64,000 bases of DNA from Helicoverpa zea (lineage: Eukaryota > Arthropoda > Insecta > Lepidoptera > Noctuidae): NCBI RefSeq assembly GCF_022581195.2, contig NC_061467.1, positions 3,782,001-3,846,000 on the forward strand, given 5' to 3'. Position numbers and translations under genes: made by a program. The notes beneath the pieces are model-generated. The model saw nothing but the letters and a program-made list of their open reading frames with translations. It made no database searches and had not been told where the DNA came from. Shown here one piece after another: positions 24,788 to 36,020 of the stretch. Within the stretch, counting starts at the first letter, position 1; each line of letters starts with the position of its first letter.

Positions 24788-26279
24788 ATGGTCATAGCAA
24801 AGAAATACGTTGTTCTAAATCCTTTTGTAGGAGAGCCTAAGAAAAGTGATTTCAAAATTGTTGAAGAGGAACTTGCAGAATTACAAGAAAATGGTAAGTT
24901 GTGAATATGACTTTTACTGGTTCACTTTAAAAGTATCTGGCAAAAAGCCAAATCAGTAGGTTTATTAACCAAAGGCGGTAATACAAACACGTAATAAAGG
25001 ATTTTATAACATTGTACTTACAGAATTTTTAGCTGAAGCAGCATTCATCAGCGTCGATCCATATCAGCGCATGAAACTTGGTGCAAGTTTTCCTTGTGAT
25101 ATGATTGGAGGCCAAGTTGCGAAGTTAGTATTTTAGGCACTTATTAAGTATAGCGATAATTTTTCGGTTTTTTTATTTCTAACGGAGTCATATCTATCTA
25201 CGCATTTCTACATCTACGTTTTCAGAGTAATAGAAAGCAAAAATCCCGACTATCCAGTAGGAACATGGGTGATGGGGCATTTCGGTTGGAGGACCCACAC
25301 AATTACTAAACCTGAAAATGAAAAGTTTTGTATGCAAAAACCGTATCTGCACAAGTTGCCAGATTTTGGAGACTTACCCGTTTCATTGGCTCTTGGCGTA
25401 TGTGGCCGTGTAGGGTACGTACTTACTTGAATCTTTTTTTTTATGAATCCTTTTATTTTTAAACCACTGTCTTACCTATTATGTTCTTATGACAGGAATA
25501 CTGCTTACTTAGGCTTCACTGAAATCTGCCAACCAAAGGCAGGCGAAACAGTGGTGGTGTCAGGCGCGGCAGGTGCAGTAGGCTCGCATGTTGGACAAAT
25601 CGCTAAAATCCTAGGTAATGCTTACCAATTTGACTATAATTCTTACTTGTAATATATTCTTTTAACCTTTATCAGTTGGCTATGTTTTATTATATTCGTT
25701 AATATCGTTTCTCAGGTTGTAGGGTGATCGGATTCGCTGGCACTGACGAAAAATGTGAATGGTTAATCAAAGAACTAGGTTTTGACTACGCGGGAAACTA
25801 TAAAACCACAGATATATCAAAATTTCTTAAAGATAGCGCGCCGAATGGCGTAGACTGCTACTTTGACAACGTTGGTGGGGAACTTAGCACTATGGTCATG
25901 TCTCAGATGAATCAATACGGCAGGGTCGCCGTATGTGGAGCCATTTCAACTTACAATGAAACAGATCCTGAAAAGCGAAAAGGTGGGTTTGATAAGAATA
26001 AGGTTTGCAAATATTTAAACATACTCAATCGTTCTATTTTTTTCAGCAACAATACTTCAACCATTAATTGTCAGTAAGCAGCTGAAAATTGAAGGGTTTT
26101 TGGTAAACAGATATGCAGATCGCACTTTAGAAGGTATACATCAGAACTTAAAATGGGTAAAAGAAGGGAAACTAAAATACAAAGAACATGTAACTGATGG
26201 ATTCGAAACAGCAGTTGATGCGTTTATAGGATTATTTAGAGGAGACAACATCGGTAAAAGTTTGGTTCAAGTGAAATAA
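24788..26279 (+). CDS. Ptgr1: Prostaglandin reductase 1-like NADPH oxidoreductase (copy A), 337 aa
   Basis: Zinc-independent medium-chain dehydrogenase that reduces the double bond of enones and 2-alkenals with NADPH, a cytosolic detoxification step. Exons 24788-24893, 25024-25123, 25226-25414, 25496-25614, 25716-25982 and 26047-26279 have consistent phases and total 1014 nt. Features are SVDPYQRMK near residue 45, MIGGQVAK, the nucleotide-binding motif GAAGAVGSHVGQ, and CYFDNVGGE, all diagnostic of the PTGR/leukotriene B4 12-hydroxydehydrogenase group. The catalytic zinc ligands of alcohol dehydrogenases are not seen. It has no presequence, unlike copy B at 37162-39199. The stop codon overlaps an AATAAA at 26275-26280. 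The true substrate in insects is not known from sequence. Confidence 0.92.
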
Positions 26280-26359
26280 AGAAAAAGATATACTTTCTTA
26301 AAATTCAAAGTATTTATTATTTGTAAAACATTCTGTAATTAAAATTATATTTATAAATT

Positions 26360-26365
26360 AATAAA
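26360..26365 (+). terminator. Candidate poly(A) signal of reductase A
   Basis: AATAAA lies about 80 nt after the reductase stop and 45 nt before the stop of the convergent THAP gene. The two transcripts therefore end tail to tail, with little or no spacer. Confidence 0.45.
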
Positions 26366-26410
26366 AAGCATATAATTATCAACTGCATAATTTTATTTGC
26401 AGACCATTCA

Positions 26411-28870
26411 TCATCTGCACTTACGCCGTTTTGCAGTTGATTTAGGCACATCCTTAATATATTTATTTATAAAAAGTTCTTCATATATTAAACTATTTGC
26501 TTCTTTGCTCAAATACTTGGATAGTTCTTGATAAAGCTGTTTTTTGTGAACCTCTTCATTGACTGATGTTTGAGTATGAACAGATTTTTTACTAACTGAT
26601 GGCCCATGCGTTTGTTTTAATTCACCAATTTTTTGTGAATTTTCTTCTATTTTATTGAGTAAATTATTTTCCATCTTCTTCATTCTGGCTTCTAAGTAAG
26701 CTATAGTATATTCTTGAAAAGTAGGAAGTTGTGGATCTCTAGCAAGATAATTACAAACTTGCCCCTTTTTACTGTCTATTTTTCTCTTATTGTGAGCTTC
26801 TTTACTTACGTCATAACCTGACTTATCATTATCATCCAATTTATCTAAACAATCTTCTATTATATCTCTGAGCTTCATATTAAATTTCCTTTTTTCTGCA
26901 ATTGCTGCCACTCTTTCTGGTGGGATAATATTTTTAATGATTGGAGTGCTTTGTGTATTCACATTGGAACTATTATCTACTACTCCACTTTTAGATTTCA
27001 AAAGAGAATAACTCTTTGGTGCTTCTACAGCCACATTGCTATTTGCAGTGTCTGCCTTGTCTATTTCAATGTCTGGTATTTTTTGTGCTGGCACAATTTC
27101 TTTGTTTGGTTTTGTAATCAAAGACTTCTTCTTAACAGGGAGGGGTAAAACTTTAGTAGGAGATATTGGTTCTAGCTTTACACCACCTGGTGCTATTTTT
27201 TTCACAGATAAAATCTTAATTTTCTTATTTTCACTGTTATTACTCCTATTTGGAGTTGTTTGATGAACAAATTTTATTTCAGTTGGTTGATGCATATTTT
27301 CGCCCTGGTTATTCGATGTCATTTCATCAAGAACTTGAGCTCCAATTGGCTGTGTATGAAGTGGATTATGGTTATTTGTTTGATCAAATATTTGTTCTTC
27401 AATTGGCTGATATATATTTGCCTGATTCTGATCATTTGTTTTATCATAAGCTGGTTCTACAATTGGTTGGAAAATATTTACCTCATTCTGGTGAACATGT
27501 TTTGGTTCATCAAAAATATTTAATTCAATTGGCTGACAAACATTTTGCTGATTTTGTTCACTTAATTGTTTTCTTTGAAATTCAACTGGCACAACTGATA
27601 CATTAACAGAAACAGAATTTTGGTCATCATCTGTTTGTCGTGTTTCACTTCCTTTACTTGGATTAATATTGTCTGTTACTGAGATATCCTGAATTTTTGC
27701 ATTTTTTCTGTTGTTGTTATCATTCAAAATGCTCTTGCTTGAATTTCCTACATCTTTCCTTCTAGTCCGTCTTACTTTTCTAACTTCTTTTGGTACACTT
27801 GGATGGGTATCCAATTCACACAGACCCTTAACATTAATTTTGTTGTTATCATTTATCTCTGCTAATGAATTTAAAGCATCTAACTCCATTAAATCACAAT
27901 TTGTTAGAAAATCTCCATATTTTACGGAAAAATTTGCTTTTTTGTCAACAATAGTCAAATATTCATTTTCAATATCATCAAGTGATATGCTGAACACTTT
28001 TGTGTCATCTTGTTCAGCTTTTGATTTATTTAAGTGACTAGAATCACAGTAAGGTCCATCTTCAGTAGGCACTGCATCAAATGTTAGTTTGTCTTTCTGA
28101 AATAATAATAACATACAATATTTATTGAATCTAGGAATTTAGTACATATAAGAAAAAAATATAGGTGTCAGCTTAATAAGGAGACAGATTTTCCATTACA
28201 TTTACAACAAAAACTTGGATGTACTGCATTATACATACATAGATGATGCAAAGAAATATTTAATAACTAGAGACAACAGAATTTATGCATAATCTGCTTT
28301 TGATCAATAATGTTGGTGTTTCCTTTGAGTCTAAACAGATGCAGCTGAGAGTGAGTACCAGTGTTTTACAAGGAGTGACTGCCTATCTGACCCCCAGACA
28401 ATACCCCCAGATAAAACTGGTTCTCATACTAACTGGCTACTAACCACTCATAACGACTGCCACAGATGTTCAAATCACAGACGGGACCTACAGTTTATCA
28501 AGCCTTCTTAAATACGGGAAACTTGGAATTTATGGATGTACTTCTTTTAACATAGCAGTTTCTTCTGTGTTGCCATCATTACCCTTAACATATTTTGGAG
28601 GCATCTATAGAATATGAAGTAGAATAGTAGGTTATGAAATTTAAAAGACAAACTTACCTTAAAGTTCATAAAGTTTTCATCTTTGAAATGATGCTGACAC
28701 ACAACTCTGTTCTTGAGCTGTGAAACTTTCAAGTTGAGGAATTCTAATTTGTGTGCATTAGTTAGCCACTGATGACAGCGCACTTTGTCAAACACAGGGT
28801 AGTGGAACATATGAGTCTTGCCATCCGTTCTCAAAGAGCAATTCCGGTAAGAGCACCGGCACCCTCCCAT
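26411..28870 (-). CDS. THAP-domain protein with internal QPI repeats, 632 aa
   Basis: Two exons, 28658-28870 and 26411-28096, join in phase 0. Exon 1 is a complete-looking THAP zinc finger (C2CH), a sequence-specific DNA-binding fold. It begins MGGCRCSYRNC and has the conserved YPVF and QWLTNAH segments and the closing CQHHF. The rest is mostly low-complexity and polar: a basic stretch RKVRRTRRK, five degenerate 19-22-residue repeats centred on QPI (coding 27270-27560), a lysine-rich middle, a predicted coiled coil (YLEARMKKMENNLLNKIEE) and a basic C-terminus KRRKCR that could be a nuclear signal. It is probably a nuclear regulator or a domesticated P-element-type DNA-binding protein. Beyond the THAP domain I do not recognise it. 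The intron contains a SINE copy. Confidence 0.85.
28313..28500 (+). repeat. SINE-like dispersed repeat in THAP gene intron
   Basis: This diverged copy has GAGTACCAGTGTTTTACAAG, GACTGCCTATCTGACC and GACGGGACCTACAGTTTA. It keeps the right end seen at 22535 but lacks the left end. Confidence 0.75.
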
Positions 28871-29738
28871 GATTCTTTCTGTAAATAATATATAATGCGT
28901 GAAACACTGATTTGGTACTAATACAAAGAACGTACGGAAAATGTGGAGCAATACCTATTTATTTTCCATTGTTTTAAAGCACAGCTACTTATAATGTTGT
29001 TAATAAACTAGGGTCACAAATTATTTTAATTATGCTAAGTGTTCTCGTTCATAATTTCTACGCGCTTTAAACACAGCGTATACGAAGTAAATAAGGTAAT
29101 CTTACTGTACGTTGGTAAAGTAGAAGTTATACTTAGCCATACCAAAAAAAAAATGTTTGATTTAACACAATCTTTATCTCATGCAACGAAACAAGTTATC
29201 CTTAAACTTAATAACTTGATACATTAGGGCACAAAAACACTAATTTAAAAAAACACTCGATACGTTTATAAAATAATAGCGATATACATAAAATAAACGT
29301 AATAAATATTCACTCAAATCCAGGTTTCATAGAGTAGCTAGCTAGCTATATAGCTATGCTATATGGCTGACTGACATTTCGTCTATCTGCTATCATTCGT
29401 TCAATCTGTCAAAAAGAGACCACAGATGCTGTAAACTTAAAGTTAGCGAAGATGATTTGTCTCACCTCTACTCTCCATTAGGCGCTCCCTAGACGCACTA
29501 ATTGCTGAGATATACGATATTGTGGAAAGTTGAAGTTCATAAATTAAAGTTGAAGTAATATGAGGTTGCCCAATATTTTTATTGTAATCGGTATTGCAAG
29601 TAAATAAAGTCAATGGGCCAACTATGTCACCCTACAAAAGAATGCGAAAAATACACGGTCGGGGAACCGTTAACTTTTAAAACGGTATATCCAAGAGAGG
29701 CAAGGTAGACTAAAAGAAGCTCCAAGACGGCCATACCA
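28871..29738. other. THAP gene upstream region, no gene seen
   Basis: AT-rich sequence upstream of the THAP start. A cluster of short palindromes lies near 29335-29370 (GCTAGCTAGCTATATAGC). The open frame at 29039-29227 has no family features. Confidence 0.5.
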
Positions 29739-30104
29739 GGGGCCCGATTCTGCTTATGTAATAATGTGACAATTTGATAGCAATCCAATCGCAACAGCAG
29801 TTTATACCTACCTTATCAGGCAAACTTACTGTTACTATATAATGAGACAAATCGAATTCTAATGATATTTGATTATTGGCCATTGGTCTGTGATTGGTCG
29901 GACATTTATTTGGTCTATAGCCCGGTCTGGGGCCCGATTCTCCTAAGTCAATAATGTCAAAATTGAATAGAAATCGAATCGCAATAGGTATGATCGCAAT
30001 AGCAGTTTCCGTGTCCGTTACCCAGGCCAGATGTTGTCGACAATGGTCATTTGAACCATATTATAGATATTTTTTTTGCGGCTTCTGTAATTGTTGCGGG
30101 CCCC
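29739..30104. mobile_element. Composite MITE insertion, GGGGCCCGATTC family
   Basis: Two adjacent pieces of the 11558-11944 family: 29739-29928, starting GGGGCCCGATTCTGCTTATG, and 29929-30104, starting GGGGCCCGATTCTCCTAAG and ending CGGGCCCC. The outer ends ACCAGGGGCCCG and CGGGCCCCTGGTCG are inverted, so one copy may have inserted next to or inside another. Confidence 0.7.
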
Positions 30105-31429
30105 TGGTCGTGTCCAATCTATCACTCACTACATACCTTGACGATCGACTCTTTAGTCTTTTTACTTGACGATTTTTCTTGACGATCGACACCATTATAG
30201 CGTAGTTCATTTTTTTAGGAATAGCAACTTCCCGTCAGTTGTAACTGCATAAACCACCGCAATACCGCATCGTTGTTTAAACCACCAACAACTACGACTC
30301 CAACAAAGCTGTGCAGTGTGCATGTTGTTAATGAGGGTGGTTAATGGGTGTACGTATGTTAGGGCGGGCGTGACCGCCACAGAACGAACGTAAATACATC
30401 GGCCTACTTGTCATCCTCCCCATGTAATTGAATATAATTATGAAAATAAGTGCTCTTTGCTTATACATATTATATGCCTTATAATTTTATCGACTAGTCA
30501 CTAGTACCAAGACGATGCTCGCGGAACCTAAATATACGATTTTGTACATAGCTAGGTACTCCGTGGGAGTGCCTCGCAAACTAATGAAAACAGTATGGTT
30601 TTCATTATTTTGATAAAGAAATAAGTATGGCATACTTCTTTATTTATCAGTTTATATGTATAGGCACTCGATTTATAACCATGCACTTAGCCAAATATAG
30701 GTACCTATAGCTACAATAAAATTGATTTGCGTCACTTCAGTTAATTACAAACATAAAACCAGGGGAATCGCGTGTGCATTTTAACACGCCGATTATCTGT
30801 ATTTGCTAGCAGCGTAGAGGTACTTTGCCTTTATTCGTCAAATTATAAACTGTTTCCTGCGGTTTCGCCATAACAACCAACCTACCTACCTACCAAACTA
30901 CGCAACCAATTTGATATGAAAAGGCTTTAACTTAACCTTCGTGTGAGTTTGATTTATTTTCAAAATCATCAAAAGCAATTTTATTTTTTTCAGACCATTC
31001 ACCAAAAACACATTAACATTGGGAGGAGAGTAATATAAACAATTAGGTATATATCTTAAAATGGTTTATTTTTTTATACTCATTACGAATCCTTATTATG
31101 CTAAAACATTACCTACATAAACGCACGTTACCTACAATAGGTAGGTATACTGTAAGTATGCAAGTTACATACCGACAGAAATACCCACTATTGTATATAC
31201 GCAAACAAATTACCTATGTCCACTAGCATGCTATTAACATTATTAGAGCCTGCCACTTCAAATGGTTCATTAATTTAATGTAAACGTCGTTCCATTGATT
31301 GATGTTTATCATACGAATGTGCTGATCGTAGTTGTACAAGGGTAGGCCCTTCAACGTTTATATTTTTAAACCATTGCTATACTAGTTGCAACTAGTGAAT
31401 TCGTTAACAGTGTTTACGGAACCACAGTC
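30105..31429. other. Upstream region of the gustatory receptor gene
   Basis: There is no coding frame. Short GGTAGGTA-type runs are present. The promoter of the receptor must lie toward its right end, but no core element is clear. Confidence 0.5.
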
Positions 31430-33549
31430 ATGCAAGTCAGTGATATTATAAAACCTGGAGATTTCAATAATAAATCATACAACTCAATGATACCAATCAT
31501 AAGGATTTTAAAAGTTTTTGCTATTAACGGCAATGTGGCGCCCAACAAGACATCCATGCTCATCAAAAGCATTTGTGCCTGTTCCATATTCGGATGTTTG
31601 AGCTCCTACTGCTTGTACTACAAAACAAAATATGTTTACAACAGGTTGGATATTTCTATCAGAGTAACAGACATGGCACAGATGATTTGCGACTTCTTCC
31701 AGTATACTGTCGATCTATTCTTTGTCTATAAATTTGGGAGGAACTTGTACATAGAATACTTCAGACAGTTCGAAATAATTGATGTTTGTCTAGAAACTAG
31801 TTGCTACGCTGAAATGAAACGGAGACTGTTAAAAACTATGACTTTTTTCTTAGTCATTTGGTTCATAAGTTCTTTTACTGATCTAGGAGCATGGGTCATT
31901 ACCTACGGTTGGATGATCCCAGTCGTACATTCACTTTCATACCTGTATCTCCTTATTAAAATTCTGGCTACATTAGACTTGATTGCAAATATAATACAAG
32001 TTGAAGTTCGGCTAAGAATTATCAACAATTTTATAAAAAATTGCTACAAATGTGCAAGCGCCTGTCCTGTTGGGATGTTAGCAGACTGTATACGTAACAA
32101 GAATTGGTTGCATGGCGAAGATGGATCGCCAGATCAAAGTTTCAAGGCACGTTCAATAGACAGTCATGAAATAAAACGGCTCTCTAAATGTTACCTCTTG
32201 CTAACGGAACAAGTTATGTTTATTAACAAAATGTACGGATTTCGGGTAAGTACCTACATAGCTACGATAATTATCAGGGCTTATGGCTCTTGCACAACTA
32301 GCTACATACATAAAACAAAGTAACTGCAGGAACAAAACATTTCTTTCTCTCCCTGATATTGAGCATAAAACCTAAGAAACCGTTTAATCTTTCAGATTCT
32401 ACTGAACACAACGAGTCTGCTATTCGATATGGTGAAGATATTGAATTTAGCTATAAGAATTATCGTCGGGTCACAGGTAATATCTGTCTGGTGGATTGAG
32501 ATAGCTTTTACATTCACCCATGTTTTAACACATCCTAATTAAAAACTGGCTTTAATTTTAGCGAACCCTATACAACAGCGCGGGCTACAACTTTTTGCCG
32601 GGAGTGTCCGGATTTGTTCGCTTTTTAACTTGCGCTGCCATTTTAATAACTTTGGTAAACCGTTGCGAGCAAGCCTATCGGCAGAGAGAGCGGATCCTCA
32701 ACGTCATTGATCATTTACTGATTAATAAGAATCCTGGTAAGTAGATCGTCCATTACTTTTGTTTTAAATAAGTGCGAGTTTAAACTAGTTTTCCGATCGT
32801 ATCTATGAGCGTTTACGGTGCTGCAATAAAATCTAGCGCGTACACGGGGTTATAATTATCGGCAAGGATATTGAGCCCTGACCATCACCTGCGCAGAAGT
32901 GATTTATTGCCTTAAGTGTACTCGAGCTCATTATCCGTGCCGATAACTATACACGGAAATTCGCTGGCTAGAGCCTTAGCGGTGGTGAGTTGTCGAGTAA
33001 GAGCGTGTATGAATGCGTGTGCGACGATTATAATCCTTTCTCTGGTTTTTTTGTTTTTATCGCGGCATAACTAAAAAGCTCCCGATAGTCGATAAAGTCG
33101 ATAAAAAAATCGTAGTTAAATACCTATAGTATAAACATAATCTACATATTGTTTCTCTTTACAGTACAAACAGTAAAGACAACCTATTTTGACTTGCTTG
33201 GCTGCAAAGATCTTTTAAGCAGCACTCTGCAAGAAATTGACTATTTTCCTGAAATTCAGTAGGAATGTAGGGTCAGCAAACAGCCTGTTATGGCTTTAGC
33301 ATTATCAATATATGCAGTGACCTTTACCTACCAATTACTAAGGTACTGAACTCGAAATGATAATAAGTTATTTTTTTGTAAACAGATGTAACCCTGCGGT
33401 CAGCAATACAGGACTTACAGTCATTATTACAAGATCGCCCCATATGCTTCAACATGGCAGGTTTCTTCACATTGAACTTCTCGCTTTTAGTTTCTATAGC
33501 TTCCGTGGTGGTAACATACACCATAATATTGTTACAAAGTGTGAATTGA
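31430..33549 (+). CDS. Gustatory receptor (7TM chemoreceptor family), 411 aa
   Basis: Insect ligand-gated chemoreceptor of taste or internal sensory neurons. Exons 31430-32245, 32396-32476, 32562-32736 and 33386-33549 splice in phases 0, 0 and 1 and total 1236 nt. The protein has several hydrophobic helices. The last exon, too short and spliced to stand out as an open frame, encodes GFFTLNFSLL and then the family signature TYxxxxLQ (seen as TYTIILLQ), which identifies it as a gustatory rather than an odorant receptor. Length and the three-small-exon 3' structure are usual for moth receptors. No sugar, CO2 or fructose subfamily can be assigned from memory. A competing terminal exon lies at 33165-33262, and a MITE-like inverted repeat lies in the last intron. 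Confidence 0.9.
32838..32965. mobile_element. Small MITE-like inverted-repeat element in receptor intron
   Basis: GTACACGGGGTTATAATTAT and CGGCAAGGATATTGAGC on the left pair imperfectly with GCTCATTATCCGTGCCG and ATAACTATACACGG on the right. It is about 125 bp, G+C-richer than its surroundings and has no coding capacity. Confidence 0.6.
33165..33262 (+). CDS. Possible alternative terminal exon of the gustatory receptor
   Basis: It follows a strong acceptor (TTTCTCTTTACAG) in the same phase that exon 3 requires, and reads about 32 codons (ending DYFPEIQ) to a TAG at 33260-33262. Use of this exon would replace transmembrane helix 7 and the TYxxxxLQ motif. No donor in a suitable phase was found, so it cannot be an internal exon as written. 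It could be a chance frame inside the intron. Confidence 0.3.
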
Positions 33550-33821
33550 AATATATCATATTTGTTATTTGAACTCTTTTTTATTGTTACTTACATTTAC
33601 AAACTACCTTTACATTACACAGTTTTTGACCTTTTTAGTTGCCTTTATATGAACCAACCACTTCAGTGGTAAGCTGGGAGAGACTGCATATGAAACTTTT
33701 TTATGTGTATTACTTATGCAAGTGCATTACTCTTGATGAAGCTTATTCTAGACCTATCACAGAAATCCCATGATTTTTATAAAATGGGGAGTCTTGTAAA
33801 TTTTGAACACCAAGAACCCGA
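33550..33821. other. Convergent intergenic spacer
   Basis: About 270 bp between the receptor stop and the MGMT stop, which face each other. Nothing else is seen. Confidence 0.5.
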
Positions 33822-34470
33822 TTACGAATTTGATTTTTCAAGTTGAATAAGTTTGTCTTTCCTGTCAACACCAGCATCATAGCCTCCGCCTTTAGATCCT
33901 GATGCAATGAGCCTGTGACAAGGCACTACTACCAACAAGGCGTTAGCGCCACAAGCTGCCCCGACAGCTCGAGAATGGCTCGGCGGCCGACCCAAAGCTT
34001 TCGCTAAATCACCATATGTTTGTGTAGATCCATACGGCAGTTCCAGAAGTTTATTCCATACGTCCTGCAAACCAGAGTAATGTAATAAAATATTTACTCT
34101 TTTAAAGAACAACTATTATTTATATAATCTTAAAGTATTGCACTTGCATAAGGAACTCACCTTTTGAAAGTCTGAACCATGTGTTTTAATGGGCACCGTA
34201 AAATTCTTCAGTTTACCATCAATATAATCTGTAAATTCTTTTTCAAATTTCTCTAACACTTTGTTTTTACTTTCGATATATTTACATGATAATTCTTTTG
34301 CTAGAGTATCAAAATGCTTTTCAAAGTTTTTTGAATCCTCAAAAGTAACGATGTATAAAAAATCATCGTCAGCTGCAGCTGTAACTTGGCCGACGGGACT
34401 TTCAAAGTTGTTAACATAAACGGTAGAGACAGAGTTTTTTGAAAACTGCTATTATTTTCGAAAGAGACAT
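33822..34470 (-). CDS. MGMT: O6-methylguanine-DNA methyltransferase, with apparent 1-nt frameshift
   Basis: Suicide DNA-repair protein that moves the alkyl group from O6-alkylguanine to its own cysteine in the nucleus. Exons 34161-34470 and 33822-34064 join in phase 0 (FQK, then DVWNKLL). Visible are the N-terminal FESPVGQVTAAADD, the recognition helix region YGSTQTYGDLAKALGRPPSHSRAVG, the active-site VPCHRLI (acceptor Cys) and GGGYDAGVDRK. The body frame has stops (TAA TAG) just upstream of its first residues and no in-frame ATG. The ATG at 34468-34470 (MSLSKIIAVFK) is one base out of frame, and the shift falls at an A6 run (34435-34440). Removing one A would give about 183 residues, a normal family length. 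It may be an assembly error, a real inactivating change or an unseen upstream exon. Confidence 0.8.
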
Positions 34471-34938
34471 CTCTTACTGTATTGTGCTTAAAAAAATATA
34501 TAAACAAATACAAACAAGCAAGTTCAATGATTCTGAAGTCCCGCTATTATTGTGACGCTTTTGACATTGACATCTGACAAGGGACACGGGACAAGACCAT
34601 CGAGCTTAGAATTATAAGGAGACGCCGTTTTGATATTGACGTATCTATAGTTATATAGATATGAAACAAACTATGCAACATAGTTCTGTCTCACTCTTTC
34701 TAAGCAGATAAGTGTATTTGAAAACAGTGACAACAATATTTTTGTGATTGCGTAAAATGGTGACATTTACTTTTGAAATCCTCCTGTTTGTAGGTGCGTG
34801 CCATATCTGGCCATATATGTCATGGTAGTTGTGCTGTCAAATAGGTGCTCTTCGTGACTTATTTTTGCTATTTTATAGAATATCACTCGTGTTTACTTTT
34901 AAGACTTTACTATTTCAATAGTGAAATAATCAACGAAT

Positions 34939-35009
34939 ATGCCTATGTGTTGTATTGTGAAGTGTGGTGCTAGGAAGCACCAAAATCAAGCTGGATTCTC
35001 TTTACACAG
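34939..35009 (+). CDS. Orphan first exon of a second THAP-domain protein
   Basis: The 71-nt exon reads MPMCCIVKCGARKHQ and ends SLHR at a GTTAGG donor in phase 2. The start, with two metal-binding cysteines followed by an aromatic/His near residue 20, fits the N-terminus of a THAP domain. No continuation carrying the rest of the finger was found before 37 kb, where a LINE has inserted. The gene may have a long intron reaching past the reductase, or be broken. Confidence 0.5.
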
Positions 35010-36020
35010 GTTAGGAACCTATTTTTGCTAGAAACTACATAAAATAATTCACATTTTATAAAAAATATGTTACGGGAACATGAATTGATGGTGAAAGTAC
35101 TTATATTTTGGTTTATTTCTGTATAAAAACCTATATTTAGAAATAAATGTTGTTTACAATAACATGTTATATTGGCATAGTGCTGTGCAGTTGTCATAAT
35201 AGTATCGATATAATATCCACTTAATAAGTCTGCTTTTACAAATTTTAACATCAGAACTTACTGTCCCTAAGACACTGAGCCCTCAGAGTTGCGTATTATT
35301 TTCTACAAAACATCAGTTAAAAACATTTTGATTAAAAAGGCGTATTATAAAATTCAGGATTTTAAAGACATATTTTATTGAAAATAATATGTTTTGCCTT
35401 TTTATTTTCACATGATGCTTCTACGGCTACCACGGGCACGGCAGTGCTTCCGCACAGACGAGCAAATCGGAATGCAAGTTGCAATATTTGCTTCAGAACT
35501 TAGTTACCGAATATAGGTTTCGAATAGTATAAATATTTTTTTCTTAGCACTAAAATTGTTTTGAACAATCGATTAATACATAATTAGCTCCATTTGCATT
35601 ATATAACTTTCTCATGAATAGCTTGAAAACGATTTTAAATTATTGTATTTTTTTTAAGAGAGTATCTCCTTATGGCGTTTCTTGCGGATTCTTCTTCATA
35701 GGACCGAATCTTTGGCACCCTGCAACTAGTCTGTCGTGAAAGAACTTTCATAGGGCTATTTGAAATAATAAATAATTACTTTGCCTGTTTTTTTTTTTTT
35801 CAAAGGACTCCTCCCATTTGGTTGATGTTGTTGAGGTTATTAGTATCAGTGAAGTTAATGTGATAGTTAGTTCTATGACGAAGAGATTATTTATACTCGG
35901 TTATTTTTATGCACCCAGTAAGACTCGTACATACTTCTAACTAGAATACAATATCGATATTTGTTGAATCCGGTAGCGGTACAACCCTAGTAATGGCAGC
36001 CTTTTTAGTTACTATACTGC
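35010..36020. other. No gene seen
   Basis: AT-rich sequence with a small G+C-richer patch at 35410-35490. I found no exon that would continue the THAP frame. Confidence 0.5.

Noticed and set aside
26951..27606. Several plus-strand frames of 65-118 residues
   Set aside because: They are antisense to the THAP protein's repeat-rich exon and owe their length to its biased codons.
28097..28114. The Met at 28114 as the true start of the long THAP-gene frame
   Set aside because: It lies in the intron just upstream of the TTTCAG acceptor; splicing to the THAP exon in phase 0 explains the gene better.
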